Part shown: piece by piece, positions 1-8,953 of the stretch | How the letters are laid out: every line of letters starts with the position of its first letter | Position numbering within the stretch: position 1 is the stretch's first letter | Source: Marilutibacter chinensis | GTDB taxonomy: Bacteria; Pseudomonadota; Gammaproteobacteria; Xanthomonadales; Xanthomonadaceae | DNA: 59,470 nt | Assembly (NCBI RefSeq): GCF_021725675.1 | Contig: NZ_JAKJPO010000020.1 | Location: 1-59,470 of the forward strand | Reading direction: 5' to 3' | Program-made: the position numbers and the translations under genes | The notes under the pieces: generated by a model | Databases searched by the model: none | Told to the model about the DNA's origin: nothing | What the model saw: the letters and a program-made list of their open reading frames with translations, nothing else

Positions 1-30
1 CGCCAGACGAATCCCGCCAGGACACCTCGC

Positions 31-660
31 ATGAACATCAGATTCCTCGCAGCCACGTCGATCCTGCTGCTGGCGACGCTGTGGTCGGCGCAGGCGGAGG
101 CCTTCACGGTCAACATTTCCTCGGGGTCCCGTCAGCTCTACCTGCGTGTCGGCGATGGCGTGTTCACCAACGCGAACTACACCGCCGGCGGCAGTCCGGG
201 CAGCGGCGGACCGATCAACCTGGTCTCGGTCAGCGTGCCCGCGGCCGCGGTCGGCAACGGCATTGCGCAGGCGATGACCGGCAACGCCAGCCAGTACAAC
301 AGCAACTACGACGGCTACGCGTTCTGCAACGCCGGCCAGATCTATGTCGGCGGCTACTACCGCGGCAGCTTCTTCGGTGGGGGTACGGCGACGCTCACCG
401 TCAGCACCCCGGCCAACCTGACCAACGCGGCCGGCGACACCCTCCCATTCAACCGGATCAGCTGGACCAGCAGCGGCAACGGCGACAGCGGCGCGCAGCC
501 GGTGCCGTCGGGCACCTTCTCCGGCGGCCAACAGGCGCTGGCGACGTTCAACCGCAACACGTGGAACGAGAGCTGCCTGAGCTTCCGCTACGCCAACACC
601 AACTTCGTCGCCGCCGGCCAGTACAACGGCCGCGCGACCTACACCCTCTCGGCCCCCTGA
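31..660 (+). CDS. secreted protein, putative structural subunit of a chaperone/barrel cluster
   Basis: The 209-residue product begins with a clear Sec signal peptide (hydrophobic stretch to about residue 24, cleavage near AEA). The mature part is rich in Gly, Ser, Asn and Thr, lacks charged stretches and holds only two cysteines (in FCNAG and ESCLS), as expected of a secreted beta-sandwich protein with one disulfide. I do not recognise the family. Its stop codon overlaps the start of the next gene, and the operon continues with a PapD-like chaperone and a large outer-membrane barrel. I therefore infer that it is the exported subunit or adhesin. The operon may begin upstream of the window. Confidence 0.6.
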   Translation: MNIRFLAATSILLLATLWSAQAEAFTVNISSGSRQLYLRVGDGVFTNANYTAGGSPGSGGPINLVSVSVPAAAVGNGIAQAMTGNASQYNSNYDGYAFCNAGQIYVGGYYRGSFFGGGTATLTVSTPANLTNAAGDTLPFNRISWTSSGNGDSGAQPVPSGTFSGGQQALATFNRNTWNESCLSFRYANTNFVAAGQYNGRATYTLSAP

Positions 661-1166
661 TGCTGCGACGTCTGCCCATCACCGCCCGGCTGGCCGCCGC
701 CACGCTGCTGGCCACCGTCATCTATGTCGCCTGCGCCGCCCATGCGGCACAGGCGCAGGTGCGCGCGTACAAGGTCGACGACAGCGCCAGCCAGGTCCTC
801 GACCGGCTGGTACCGATGCATTGGGACAGCCCGGTACCCGGCCCCGACCCCGCTTCGCACACGGTCAGCGGCATGGTGACCGTGCGGGTCCGGCTCGACG
901 TCGCTCCCTGGCGCGGCCGCCAGGGCCGCATCTACATGACCCTGCCGCCGCAGCCCAGCGGCCCGATCACCGCCACCTGGACCACCCGCGGCCCGCTGCT
1001 GCCCGGCAGCCTGCGCGCCGGCGAGCGCCAGATGGTCTACGCGGGCCCGATCGACGCGGCGCTGATCGAGGACACGATGCGCCTGCAGCTGCACGCCGAC
1101 GGTCGCCGCCTGGGTCGCAACGAACAACTGGACTTCTCGTTCGAAATCGAACCCGGGACCCCGTGA
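660..1166 (+). CDS. small secreted protein of the same cluster
   Basis: This 168-residue protein starts on an ATG sharing a base with the upstream stop (TGATG), so translation is probably coupled. An N-terminal hydrophobic segment (about residues 8-30) ending in AQAQ is a signal peptide. The rest contains alternating hydrophobic strands, including VSGMVTVRVRLDVAPW, with no cysteines and no catalytic motif. The family is not recognised. Position between the putative subunit and the chaperone suggests a minor subunit or assembly factor; that role is inference. Confidence 0.55.
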   Translation: MLRRLPITARLAAATLLATVIYVACAAHAAQAQVRAYKVDDSASQVLDRLVPMHWDSPVPGPDPASHTVSGMVTVRVRLDVAPWRGRQGRIYMTLPPQPSGPITATWTTRGPLLPGSLRAGERQMVYAGPIDAALIEDTMRLQLHADGRRLGRNEQLDFSFEIEPGTP

Positions 1167-1963
1167 TGATCCGAGCACTGCCCCGCCTGGCCGTGGCCCT
1201 GGCCGCCCTGCTGCTGTCCGTCGATGCGCTCGCCCAGGGTTTCGCGGTGCTGGCGTCGCCGCCGCGCATCGAAGCTTCGGCCAGGCCCGGCCAGACCTAC
1301 CGCGACGTCGTCGAGCTGACCAACACCTCCAGTGGCGCCACCGCGCTGACCGTCCGCAGTGCCGACTGGACCCTCGACCCGGCCGGTTCGGCGGCGTTCG
1401 ACCCGGCGCTCGCCGAGGGCAGCTGCCGGCCATGGGTCGGGATCGAGGCCCACCGCTTCGAGCTGGCACCGGGCGGCAAGCGCCGGTACCGCTTCGAGGT
1501 CGCGGTACCGGCGGACGCGCCGCAGGGCGAATGCCGGTTCGCGCTGATGTTCGAGGGCGCGCCGGAAACCGCCCCCGGCGCGATGCCGGTCCCGGTCTCG
1601 GGCCGGCTCGGGATCATCGTCTACCTCGCGATCGGCGATGCCGCGTCGCGGCTCTCGCTGACCGGCAGCCACGTCTCCAGCGTGCAGGGGCAAACGCTGC
1701 CGGTACTGGAGATCCGCAACGACGGCGATGCCCACGGCCGCCTCGATGGCTATCTCGACGGCGTCGACGCCGACGGCAGGCGCATGACCTTCGCGCCGGC
1801 GACGCTGCCGATCCTGCCGGGCGAGACCCGTGCGATCGCGCTCGCTCCGGTTCTCGACGACAGCGGCACGCCGGCGCCGGCGATCCGCTATCCGCTGGTC
1901 CTGAAGGGGCACCTGGACGCGGCCGGGCAGCGCATCGGGATCGACGCCACGGTCGCGCCATGA
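1166..1963 (+). CDS. periplasmic PapD-like fimbrial chaperone
   Basis: The 265-residue product has a signal peptide (residues 1-20, ending ALAQ). The mature N-terminal domain begins with the strand pattern FAVLASPPRIEASARPGQ followed by VVELTNTSSGATALTVR, the layout of the first Ig domain of pilus chaperones. A second Ig-like domain follows from about residue 150. Such chaperones hold subunits in the periplasm by donor-strand complementation. The start overlaps the preceding stop (GTGATG), and the stop overlaps the next start (ATGA). It differs from classical PapD in sequence, so the exact subfamily is uncertain. Confidence 0.65.
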   Translation: MIRALPRLAVALAALLLSVDALAQGFAVLASPPRIEASARPGQTYRDVVELTNTSSGATALTVRSADWTLDPAGSAAFDPALAEGSCRPWVGIEAHRFELAPGGKRRYRFEVAVPADAPQGECRFALMFEGAPETAPGAMPVPVSGRLGIIVYLAIGDAASRLSLTGSHVSSVQGQTLPVLEIRNDGDAHGRLDGYLDGVDADGRRMTFAPATLPILPGETRAIALAPVLDDSGTPAPAIRYPLVLKGHLDAAGQRIGIDATVAP

Positions 1964-4050
1964 CCGCGCGCTGGCGGCCGTCCGCGCCGGGCCCCCTGTC
2001 GGCGATGAAGCGCAGCGCGATCACCACCGCCATCGCCCTGTTGCTGGCCTCCGCGCCGGCGCTGGCGAACGGCGGGCAGACCGTCGCCGATGCCGGGAGG
2101 ATGCCCGGCGCCGCAGCGGCATCCCCCCCGGCCGTCCCGGGCCGATCCGACGAGGCCGGGGCCTACCAGGACCGCCTGATCGATCCCGACGCGTTGCCTG
2201 ACACCCTGGACGACGACCCGGACGATTACGACGACAGCGGCCTGCCGCGCAGCTTCCATGCCGAGCTGGCCTACAGCCATGGCGAGTTCGGCGGCGACAC
2301 CTTCCGGGAGTACGGCATCTCCGCCGGCGGCTTCCGCGAGACCGCCCATCACGGCACGCTCTCGCTGCAGGCCAGCCTGTCCCGGCGCGACGACGAGCGT
2401 CGTTCCGCCGCGGACGATGACGACTGGCGCGGCGCGGCAACGCTGTGGCAGCGCAACCTGGCGATGCCTGGGCAGTGGCTTGGCGACAACGGCCTGGGCG
2501 TGCTGAACACCCCGACCCTGCCGCTGCAACGCAGCCAGTACCGGTTCTTCCTGCCCAGCGTCGCCTTCGCCGGCGCCAGCAGCGAGTGGCGCAATGACGC
2601 CTCCGGGCTGCGCCTGATCGCCGGCGGCGGCCGCATCGGCCACTACAGCGGCACCCGCCTGCAGGGCTTCGAGCTCGACGAGGGCCATGTCGGCACCCTC
2701 GGCACCGAATGGCGCTGGGCACCGGGATGGACCGGCTCGGCGACCTTGCTCAGCAGCGACGGTCGGCTGGTGCCCGGCAACGATGCCGACGACCAAGGCC
2801 AGGCAGTAATAGAACCGGTCACCTCGCACGCGTTCCATGCGGCCACGGCCTGGAGCGGTGCGCGCGACCGGCTCCAGCTGAACCTGCTCGCCAGCGGTGG
2901 CGACGCCGGCGCCGCGACCGGCGCCTGGCTGGATGCCAGCGCGGCCCGGGGCGGCTACAGCCACCACTACGGCGTCTTCCATCTCGGCGAGGATCTCGCC
3001 TGGGGCAGCTACCCGATCAACAACGACGCCCGCGGCGGCTACTACCGGATCGCCTACCAGTTCGCACGCTGGAGCTGGAACGCCGGCATCGACCGGATCG
3101 ACTCGATCTCCGGCGACAGTTTCGAAGGCAGCTACGCCAACGCCTACCTCCGCTACCAGGCCAGCCGCCAGCTCGGCTACGGCGCCAGCCTGAGCCTGCG
3201 CGACGGCAGCGACGATGCGGTCGGTGCCCAGCTGTTCCTCGATCGCAACAGCGACTGGGGCAGCAGCCGACTGCAACTGGACGTCGCCAACACCGACGGC
3301 GCCGGCAGCGACAGCTGGCAGCTGAGCTTCGACCAGGCGTTCCCGGTCAAGCTCGGCCGCCGCCTGTCCGCGGCGCTCTCGCACGGCGAGCTGTCCTACG
3401 ATGGCCGGCCGGCCACCCGCAGCAGCAGCCTGTCGTTCTACGGCGGCCTGGACCTGACCGACCGGCTGTCGATCGACGGCCAGACCCGCTGGGTCCGTGG
3501 CGATGGCCCGGATGCGCTGCGCGGCTTCAATGCCAACCTAGGCGTGAACTGGCGGCTGGACACGCACTGGACGCTGTCGGCGACGCTGTACCAGAACCAG
3601 GGCACCCGGCGTTCGCCGTTCCAGCTCGACCCGCTCGCCAACGACCCGCTGTTCATCGCCCTTCCGCGCGAGCGCTCCGCGTTCCTTGTCCTGCGTTACG
3701 AGCGCGGAGCCGGGCGACCTCGCAGCGTGCTCGGCGGCGCGCCCGGCACGGCGAGCGGGCGGGTCGCAGGTAGCGTGTTCCTCGACGACAACGGCGACCG
3801 CGTGCGCAACGCGGCCGAAGATCCGGCGGCGAACCTGACCGTGATCCTCGACGGACGTTACGCGGTGCGCACCGACAGCGCCGGCCGCTTCGAATTCCCG
3901 GACGTCGCGGTCGGCAGCCACACCCTGACCGTGCTGCCGGACAACCTGCCGCTGCCGTGGTATTTCGACGACGGCGAGGCCCTGCGCACGATCGAGGTCG
4001 ACGTGCGCGACGACCTGCAGGTCGACATTCCCGCCGCACGGCCGCGTTGA
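1960..4050 (+). CDS. outer-membrane beta-barrel (usher-like) protein with C-terminal SdrD-B-like domain
   Basis: Reading from the ATGA overlap gives 696 residues. An in-frame ATG at 2005 would give a cleaner signal peptide (MKRSAITTAIALLLASAPALA) and may be the true start. After an acidic linker (DTLDDDPDDYDDSG) come about 500 residues of short amphipathic strands with many aromatic ends, typical of a barrel. The final 100 residues match a carboxypeptidase-regulatory/SdrD-B type Ig domain (GSVFLDDNGDRVRNAAEDP, then DSAGRFEFPDVAVGSHTL). Ushers also carry plug and C-terminal Ig domains, and the chaperone is directly upstream, so I infer an usher-like exporter. It is shorter than classical ushers of about 800 residues and shows no recognisable plug domain. 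Confidence 0.6.
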   Translation: MTARWRPSAPGPLSAMKRSAITTAIALLLASAPALANGGQTVADAGRMPGAAAASPPAVPGRSDEAGAYQDRLIDPDALPDTLDDDPDDYDDSGLPRSFHAELAYSHGEFGGDTFREYGISAGGFRETAHHGTLSLQASLSRRDDERRSAADDDDWRGAATLWQRNLAMPGQWLGDNGLGVLNTPTLPLQRSQYRFFLPSVAFAGASSEWRNDASGLRLIAGGGRIGHYSGTRLQGFELDEGHVGTLGTEWRWAPGWTGSATLLSSDGRLVPGNDADDQGQAVIEPVTSHAFHAATAWSGARDRLQLNLLASGGDAGAATGAWLDASAARGGYSHHYGVFHLGEDLAWGSYPINNDARGGYYRIAYQFARWSWNAGIDRIDSISGDSFEGSYANAYLRYQASRQLGYGASLSLRDGSDDAVGAQLFLDRNSDWGSSRLQLDVANTDGAGSDSWQLSFDQAFPVKLGRRLSAALSHGELSYDGRPATRSSSLSFYGGLDLTDRLSIDGQTRWVRGDGPDALRGFNANLGVNWRLDTHWTLSATLYQNQGTRRSPFQLDPLANDPLFIALPRERSAFLVLRYERGAGRPRSVLGGAPGTASGRVAGSVFLDDNGDRVRNAAEDPAANLTVILDGRYAVRTDSAGRFEFPDVAVGSHTLTVLPDNLPLPWYFDDGEALRTIEVDVRDDLQVDIPAARPR

Positions 4051-4081
4051 AGGCCGCCCTGCCTGCGCGCAGGCCATGAGA

Positions 4082-4101
4082 AAGGAGGCCGCGGCCTCCT
4101 T
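4082..4101. terminator. perfect 20-nt palindrome downstream of the barrel gene
   Basis: AAGGAGGCCGCGGCCTCCTT is self-complementary and lies 31 nt after the stop of the barrel gene. It can form a strong hairpin in RNA from either strand. There is no long U tract, so intrinsic termination is only probable. The next 140 bases up to the convergent phosphatase gene contain an A/T-rich patch (4196-4243) but no gene. Confidence 0.45.
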
Positions 4102-4243
4102 CAAGTCCGGCGTGCACCGGAGGACTAGCGGGTTGTGGCATGGCTCCGGCAGCGCCGGACGGGGCTTAGCCTACCGATCCGGCAATGCTGATGCAATACT
4201 TTAAAATTCCAAGCGGATCTTGTTGATATAAAAAGATTATCTA

Positions 4244-5161
4244 TCAAGGCGCCATGTCGAGCGCGGCACGCTTGCCGGCGCGGCGCACCTCGATCGGCTG
4301 GCTCCAGTCGTTGTTGAACGCGGCCGGCTCCCACGATCCGTAGGTCGGGTTGGGCAGCATCCACCAGCGCTCGCCGAACCAGTCGCCGTATTCCTCCATC
4401 AGCGCATCGCGACCGGCAGCGGTGTTGTCGACGACCTCGACGAAATCGCCCAGCTGGTCACCGAACTGCATCAGCACCCGGTAACGGCGACCGGCCAGCT
4501 GGCGACGGCAGGCCTTTTCGCTGCCGTTCTGCTCGCACCCTTCGACGAAGGTGCCCAGGCCGAGAAACACCTCGTCGTCGGCCACCGGCATGCCGACCGC
4601 ACGCAGGTTGGCCAGGGTCGCCTCCTGCAGGTGCTCGGCGCGGTTGGACAGGTACAGGATGGTCACGCCCTTGGCGGCGGCCGCCTTCGCGAAGTCGACG
4701 ACGCCCGGCACCGCCGTGGCCTTCTTCTCGGCAACCCACGCCGCCCAGCTGACCTCGTCGTAGCCCTCGCCGTCGCGGATCAGGCGCGCCTGGTAGGGCG
4801 AGTTGTCGAGCACGGTCTCGTCGACGTCCATGATCACCGCCGGCTTGAGCGAGCCGTCGAGGCCGGCGGTGGCGGCGCGCTCGTCCGGAACCAGCGCATC
4901 CCAGTTCGCCTCGGCCAGCGCCACGTCCAGATGATCGGCGGCGGCCCTGTAGGTCTGGAAGGTCAGCGCGCGGTATTCCGACGAGGTCTGCACCCACAAC
5001 ACCGCGTTGAGATTGTCGTCGGCGGGCACGTCGGCGGCGGCCGGCGTGGCGGAGGTCCCGGATGCCGGCGCGGAAGCGGCGGCTGGCGGCTCTGCACGCT
5101 GGCAGCCGGCGAGGACGAGGGAGCTGACGATGAGGCACGCGGCCAGGGAGCGGTAGCGCAT
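4244..5161 (-). CDS. lipoprotein acid phosphatase, 5'-nucleotidase e(P4)/class B HAD family
   Basis: The start at 5161 gives a lipoprotein signal with lipobox LVLAGC. A Pro/Ala linker follows, then the HAD core: the nucleophile motif VIMDVDETVLDNSPYQ (DxDxT), a central ILYLSNR segment for motif II, and FGDQLGDF for the last acidic motif. The 305-residue length fits the e(P4) family, which removes phosphate from nucleotides and other small phosphomonoesters at the cell surface. In Haemophilus this supports NMN/NAD uptake; the physiological substrate here is not known. The gene is monocistronic and convergent with the barrel gene. Confidence 0.85.
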   Translation of the reverse strand: MRYRSLAACLIVSSLVLAGCQRAEPPAAASAPASGTSATPAAADVPADDNLNAVLWVQTSSEYRALTFQTYRAAADHLDVALAEANWDALVPDERAATAGLDGSLKPAVIMDVDETVLDNSPYQARLIRDGEGYDEVSWAAWVAEKKATAVPGVVDFAKAAAAKGVTILYLSNRAEHLQEATLANLRAVGMPVADDEVFLGLGTFVEGCEQNGSEKACRRQLAGRRYRVLMQFGDQLGDFVEVVDNTAAGRDALMEEYGDWFGERWWMLPNPTYGSWEPAAFNNDWSQPIEVRRAGKRAALDMAP

Positions 5162-5328
5162 GGCGGATCCGGAATCTTGGGAACCGCCGAGTGTAGCCGC
5201 CGCGGCCGCATCGGTCGTGACAGCCGGTGGCAGCGCTGACCTGCCATCGGTCACCCTGACCGGTCGGACAGGCATCGGCGGGCCCACGATGCGACAGTCG
5301 GCCCGCCCGCAACCAAGGAAGACCCGCC

Positions 5329-5802
5329 ATGCCCGCGACATCCCGCCCGAGCCCATCGCTGTTCGCCCTGTCGTTCATCGCCTGCACGGCCTGTGCGCTC
5401 TTCCCCGCGCAGGCGACGCCTCCGGCGGCGGCGCAGTGCAGCCGCATCGCCGACGTCGATCTCGACTACGAGGTCGCCCACGACGGCGCGCGGCTGCTGT
5501 TCACCCGCCGCGGCGAACGCATCGAGGTCGCAGCGGGCGCCGTCGCCAATGCCGACGGCCGCTGGACGACCGCCACGGCGGCCGGCTACCACGCCGACCT
5601 GCAGCGCTTCCTCGACACCTCGACCGCGGTCGCCGAGCAGGCGCGGCCGCTGACGAAGCTGCTGCGCGGGCCGACCCCGGAACTGGCACGCGCCGCGCTC
5701 GACGTCTGCGGCGCGGTGCTGGCATTGGCGGAAAGCACACAGGCGATCGAAGCCGCCGCACCCGGGTTCCGCTCACCGGTGCGGATCCGGCTGGACGAGT
5801 AG
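5329..5802 (+). CDS. small secreted hypothetical protein
   Basis: This 157-residue product has a signal peptide (hydrophobic residues 10-28, ending AQATP) and an AAGGAAG ribosome-binding site about 8 nt upstream of the ATG. The mature protein has two cysteines (QCSRI near the N-terminus and LDVCGAV in the C-terminal helix), which may pair. Predicted structure is a short beta region followed by helices. No family is recognised. It diverges from the acid phosphatase across about 170 bases and converges on the Rep helicase gene. Confidence 0.55.
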   Translation: MPATSRPSPSLFALSFIACTACALFPAQATPPAAAQCSRIADVDLDYEVAHDGARLLFTRRGERIEVAAGAVANADGRWTTATAAGYHADLQRFLDTSTAVAEQARPLTKLLRGPTPELARAALDVCGAVLALAESTQAIEAAAPGFRSPVRIRLDE

Positions 5803-5825
5803 TCGCACCGGAACCGCGACGGCCG

Positions 5826-5906
5826 CACGGGGGCAAGCCGCGATCGGGCCTTCCCATGCAGGCTCCATCGCGGCTTGCGTCGTTCCTGCGACCGCTCCCA
5901 CAGGGC
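5826..5906. repeat. dispersed REP-like inverted repeat
   Basis: This stretch between convergent genes contains GCAAGCCGCGAT, then a GGGCCTTCCCATGCAGGCT spacer, then ATCGCGGCTTGC. It is a degraded member of the hairpin repeat also found at 14529-14594, 15301-15364 and 36343-36406. The arms pair over about 12 bases. Confidence 0.6.
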
Positions 5907-5918
5907 CATGTGCGCCGC

Positions 5919-7901
5919 TCAGCCTTCCTCCAGCAGCGCGCGGATCGCGGCCAGGCCGGCCTGGGCGCGCTCCTGCTTGCGCGCCGCGTCGGCCTGGGGG
6001 TCGGCACCGTCGCGCTGGATCTCCGCCGCCGGCAGCTCGTCGAAGAAGCGGCTCGGCTGCAGGCGGATGCGGTCGCCCCAGCGCTGGGTCTCGCGGCAGT
6101 GCGACAGCCACAGCTGTTCCTTGGCGCGGGTGATGCCGACGTACAGCAGCCGGCGCTCCTCCTCCAGGCTGCCTTCCTCGACCGCGACCTCGTGCGGCAG
6201 GGTGCCGTCGTCCATCCCGACGATGAACACGTAACGGAACTCGAGCCCCTTGGCCGCGTGCAGGCTCATCAGCCTGACCTGGTTGCCGGCCTCGCCCTTG
6301 TCGGCATGCGACAGCAGCGCAAGCTGCGCGGCGAGCTCGCCGGGACCGCTGCCTTTGCCGCCGTCGAACCAGTCGGCGAGCTCCTCCAGGTTGGCCTTGC
6401 GGCGCTGGAACGAGGCCTCGTCCTTGCACTGCGCGCGGATCGACGCCAGCAGACCGCTCTTCTCGGCCAGTACCCGCACCAGCTCGGCCGGCGCCATCCG
6501 CTGCGCGTCGGCGCGCAGCCCGCGGACGATGCCGACGAAGCCGTCCAGCGCGTTGCCGGCACGCGGCGCCAGTTGCTTGAGCACACCGACCGACTCCGCC
6601 GCTCGCGACATCGGCATCTGCGCCTTCTGGGCCATTTCGGCCAGCTTCGCCAGCGTGGTCGCGCCGACCTCGCGCTTCGGCGCCTGCACCGCGCGCAGGA
6701 ACGCCGCGTCGTCGTCGGGGTTGGCGACCAGCCGCAGCCACGCCAGCGCGTCCTTGACCTCGCCGCGCTCCAGGAACGCGGTGCCGCCGGTCAGGTGGTA
6801 GGGCACTTTCAGCAGCTGCAGCGCCTTCTCCAGCGCGCGGCTCTGGTGGTTGCTGCGGAACAGGATGCAGAACTCGCCCCATTCCGCCCGCCTGGCGGTG
6901 GCGATGAAGTGGATCTCGGCGGCGACCTTCTCCGCCTCGTGGGCGCCGTCCCTGCATTCCCAGATGCGGATGCGCTCGCCGTCGGCGTTGTCGCTCCACA
7001 ATGTTTTCAAATGCTCGTGCGGGTTGTGCGCGATCAGCGCGTTGGCCGCGCGCAGCACCCGGTTCGAGCAGCGGTAGTTCTGCTCGAGCTTGATCACCTT
7101 CAGTTCCGGGTAGTCGCTGCCGAGGGTCAGCAGGTTGTCCGGGTTGGCGCCGCGCCAGGCGTAGATCGACTGATCGTCGTCGCCCACGCAGGTGAACAGG
7201 CCGCGCGGGCCGGCGATCGCCTTCAGCAGGCGGTACTGGGCGTCGTTGGTGTCCTGGCACTCGTCGACCAGCAGGTAGCCGATCCGTTCGCGCCAGCCCA
7301 GGCGCGCATCCTCGTCGTTCTCCAGCAGCTCGACCGGCAGCCGGATCAGGTCGTCGAAATCGACCGCGTTGAAGGTGCCCAGCCGCGCCTGGTAGCGCGC
7401 GTAGAGCCGTGCGGCCTCGATCTCGCGCTGGCTGCGCGCGACCGCCAGCGCCTGCTCCGGCGACAGGCCGGCGTTCTTGGCCCGCGAGATCAGGTTGCGC
7501 GCGTTGTCGAGTACGTCAGGCTTGCTGCCGGCCGGCAGCAGATCCTTGATCTGGGCGGCGCTGTCGTCGGCGTCGAACACCGAGAAGCCGCGCCGCAGGC
7601 CAAGCTTGGCGTGGTCGATCTGCAGCATCTTCAGGCCAAGCGCGTGGAACGTGCAGACGGTCAGGCCCTCGGCCGCGTCGCCGCGGATGCGCTTGCCGAC
7701 CCGCTCCTTCATCTCCTTCGCCGACTTGTTGGTGAAGGTGATCGCGGCGATGCGTCGCGCCGGCATGCGGCCGGACGCGATCAGGTGGGCGATCTTCTCG
7801 ACGATCACGCGGGTCTTGCCGCTGCCGGCGCCGGCGAGCACGAGCAGGGGGCCGTCGGTGTGCAGGACGGCGGCGCGCTGGGGGGGGTTGAGGCCGTGCA
7901 T
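5919..7901 (-). CDS. rep: ATP-dependent DNA helicase Rep
   Basis: The 660-residue protein shows the superfamily 1A helicase motifs in order. These are LNPPQRAAV (Q motif), GAGSGKT (Walker A), ITFTNKSAKEMKER (Ia), LLVDECQDTN (motif II), VGDDDQSIYAWRGA (III), KLEQNYRC (IV), LMSLHAAKGLEF (V) and YVGITRAKEQL (VI). The VDECQDTN and DQSIYAWRGA forms and the length favour Rep over UvrD or PcrA. It translocates 3' to 5' and clears proteins ahead of replication forks. The start codon is preceded by a run of G/C bases with no strong ribosome-binding site. Confidence 0.93.
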   Translation of the reverse strand: MHGLNPPQRAAVLHTDGPLLVLAGAGSGKTRVIVEKIAHLIASGRMPARRIAAITFTNKSAKEMKERVGKRIRGDAAEGLTVCTFHALGLKMLQIDHAKLGLRRGFSVFDADDSAAQIKDLLPAGSKPDVLDNARNLISRAKNAGLSPEQALAVARSQREIEAARLYARYQARLGTFNAVDFDDLIRLPVELLENDEDARLGWRERIGYLLVDECQDTNDAQYRLLKAIAGPRGLFTCVGDDDQSIYAWRGANPDNLLTLGSDYPELKVIKLEQNYRCSNRVLRAANALIAHNPHEHLKTLWSDNADGERIRIWECRDGAHEAEKVAAEIHFIATARRAEWGEFCILFRSNHQSRALEKALQLLKVPYHLTGGTAFLERGEVKDALAWLRLVANPDDDAAFLRAVQAPKREVGATTLAKLAEMAQKAQMPMSRAAESVGVLKQLAPRAGNALDGFVGIVRGLRADAQRMAPAELVRVLAEKSGLLASIRAQCKDEASFQRRKANLEELADWFDGGKGSGPGELAAQLALLSHADKGEAGNQVRLMSLHAAKGLEFRYVFIVGMDDGTLPHEVAVEEGSLEEERRLLYVGITRAKEQLWLSHCRETQRWGDRIRLQPSRFFDELPAAEIQRDGADPQADAARKQERAQAGLAAIRALLEEG

Positions 7902-8083
7902 GCAGTGATCTTTGAAGCGGGCGATCCTCGAAGCGGGCGACAGTGTAGCGGAGCCGTCCCGGGCAGGCCGCGGATGCGGAGCGTTCCGGATTGGCCCCGA
8001 CCGGCTGTCGACAACCGGTGCGACGCCCGCGGCTGGCGCGACGTATCGTGGAGAAGGTCCCCCACCGAACGGAGGAGCAGGCC

Positions 8084-8854
8084 ATGGAACGTACCCGCAG
8101 GATCACATCCGGGCTCGTGCCGGCACTGCTAGCCGGCCTGCTCGCAGGGCTTCCGGCCTTGGCGGGCGAGCCGTCCACGCGGCAACTGCCGCTGACCGAC
8201 GCCAGTTTCATGGAAATCGATGCGATGCTGGTCTCCGTGCGCGGCCGGCCCAACGAGGAGGCGCGGCTGCGCGGTCTCAAGCATTACGTCGACGATCGCC
8301 CGGGGCAGGCGCTGGAGCAGTTCGAACGTGCCGCAGGCTACGCCGACAAGTTCTCCCAGCACTACCTGAGCCTGATGCACTGGCATGGCGTCGGCACACC
8401 CGTCGATCGCGTCCGCGCCTACATCTGGAGCGACCTGGCCGCCGAGCGCGGCAATCCCAGACTGCTGGCGATCCGGGAGAAGATGTGGGCGGGCCTTTCG
8501 GAGGCCGAGCAGGCGCAGGTACTGACGCACGGCCCGGACTTCTACGCCCGCTATGGCGACGACGTCGCGATGCGGCGCGCGGAGGACGAGATGCGCCGGT
8601 TCGCCCGCAACATGACCGGCAGCCGGGTCGGCTACCGCAATCAGAGGATGGAAGCCGGCGGCGGTCCGGCGAACGGCTCGTTCGCCGTCGACACCGGCAA
8701 CAACGCGGCCGCCTACATGATCTCGGTGGCCGGCTCGCCCGACGAGCTCTATGGCCGCGAGGGCGGCCTGGCGCGGTTGAACGACTATTGGCGGGAACAG
8801 GACCGCCTGCTGGAGGGCGACGTCCGCGTCGGACCGGTTTCCAGGTCCGACTGA
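8084..8854 (+). CDS. secreted Sel1-repeat-like protein (paralogue A)
   Basis: The ATG at 8084 is chosen because GGAGGAG lies about 8 nt upstream and a signal peptide follows (residues 1-28, ending LAGEP). The 256-residue product has one recognisable helical repeat resembling Sel1/TPR, with YADKFSQHYLSLMHWHGVG and VRAYIWSDLAAERGN as paired helices. The C-terminal half, with NMTGSRVGYRN, is unfamiliar. The protein at 10855-11661 shares the same order of motifs (AGYADKFSQH versus AYYGDKLSQH, YIWADLAAERGN, TGSRVG), so the two are paralogues. Sel1 repeats mediate protein contacts; no specific partner can be named. Confidence 0.65.
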   Translation: MERTRRITSGLVPALLAGLLAGLPALAGEPSTRQLPLTDASFMEIDAMLVSVRGRPNEEARLRGLKHYVDDRPGQALEQFERAAGYADKFSQHYLSLMHWHGVGTPVDRVRAYIWSDLAAERGNPRLLAIREKMWAGLSEAEQAQVLTHGPDFYARYGDDVAMRRAEDEMRRFARNMTGSRVGYRNQRMEAGGGPANGSFAVDTGNNAAAYMISVAGSPDELYGREGGLARLNDYWREQDRLLEGDVRVGPVSRSD

Positions 8855-8953
8855 CCGCCCCGCGGTCATCGCGGTCATCGCGCCGGCCCGCCAGCCGGCA
8901 TAGACTGGCGTCTCCTACCGCACCGCAACATTCCGTTGCCGGAGGGGACGCCG

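Noticed and set aside
5160..8132. Plus-strand open frame of 990 codons opposite the Rep helicase gene
   Set aside because: It is antisense to a complete Rep gene, with Arg/Gln/Val-rich low-complexity translation and no domain; long antisense frames are expected at this G+C content.
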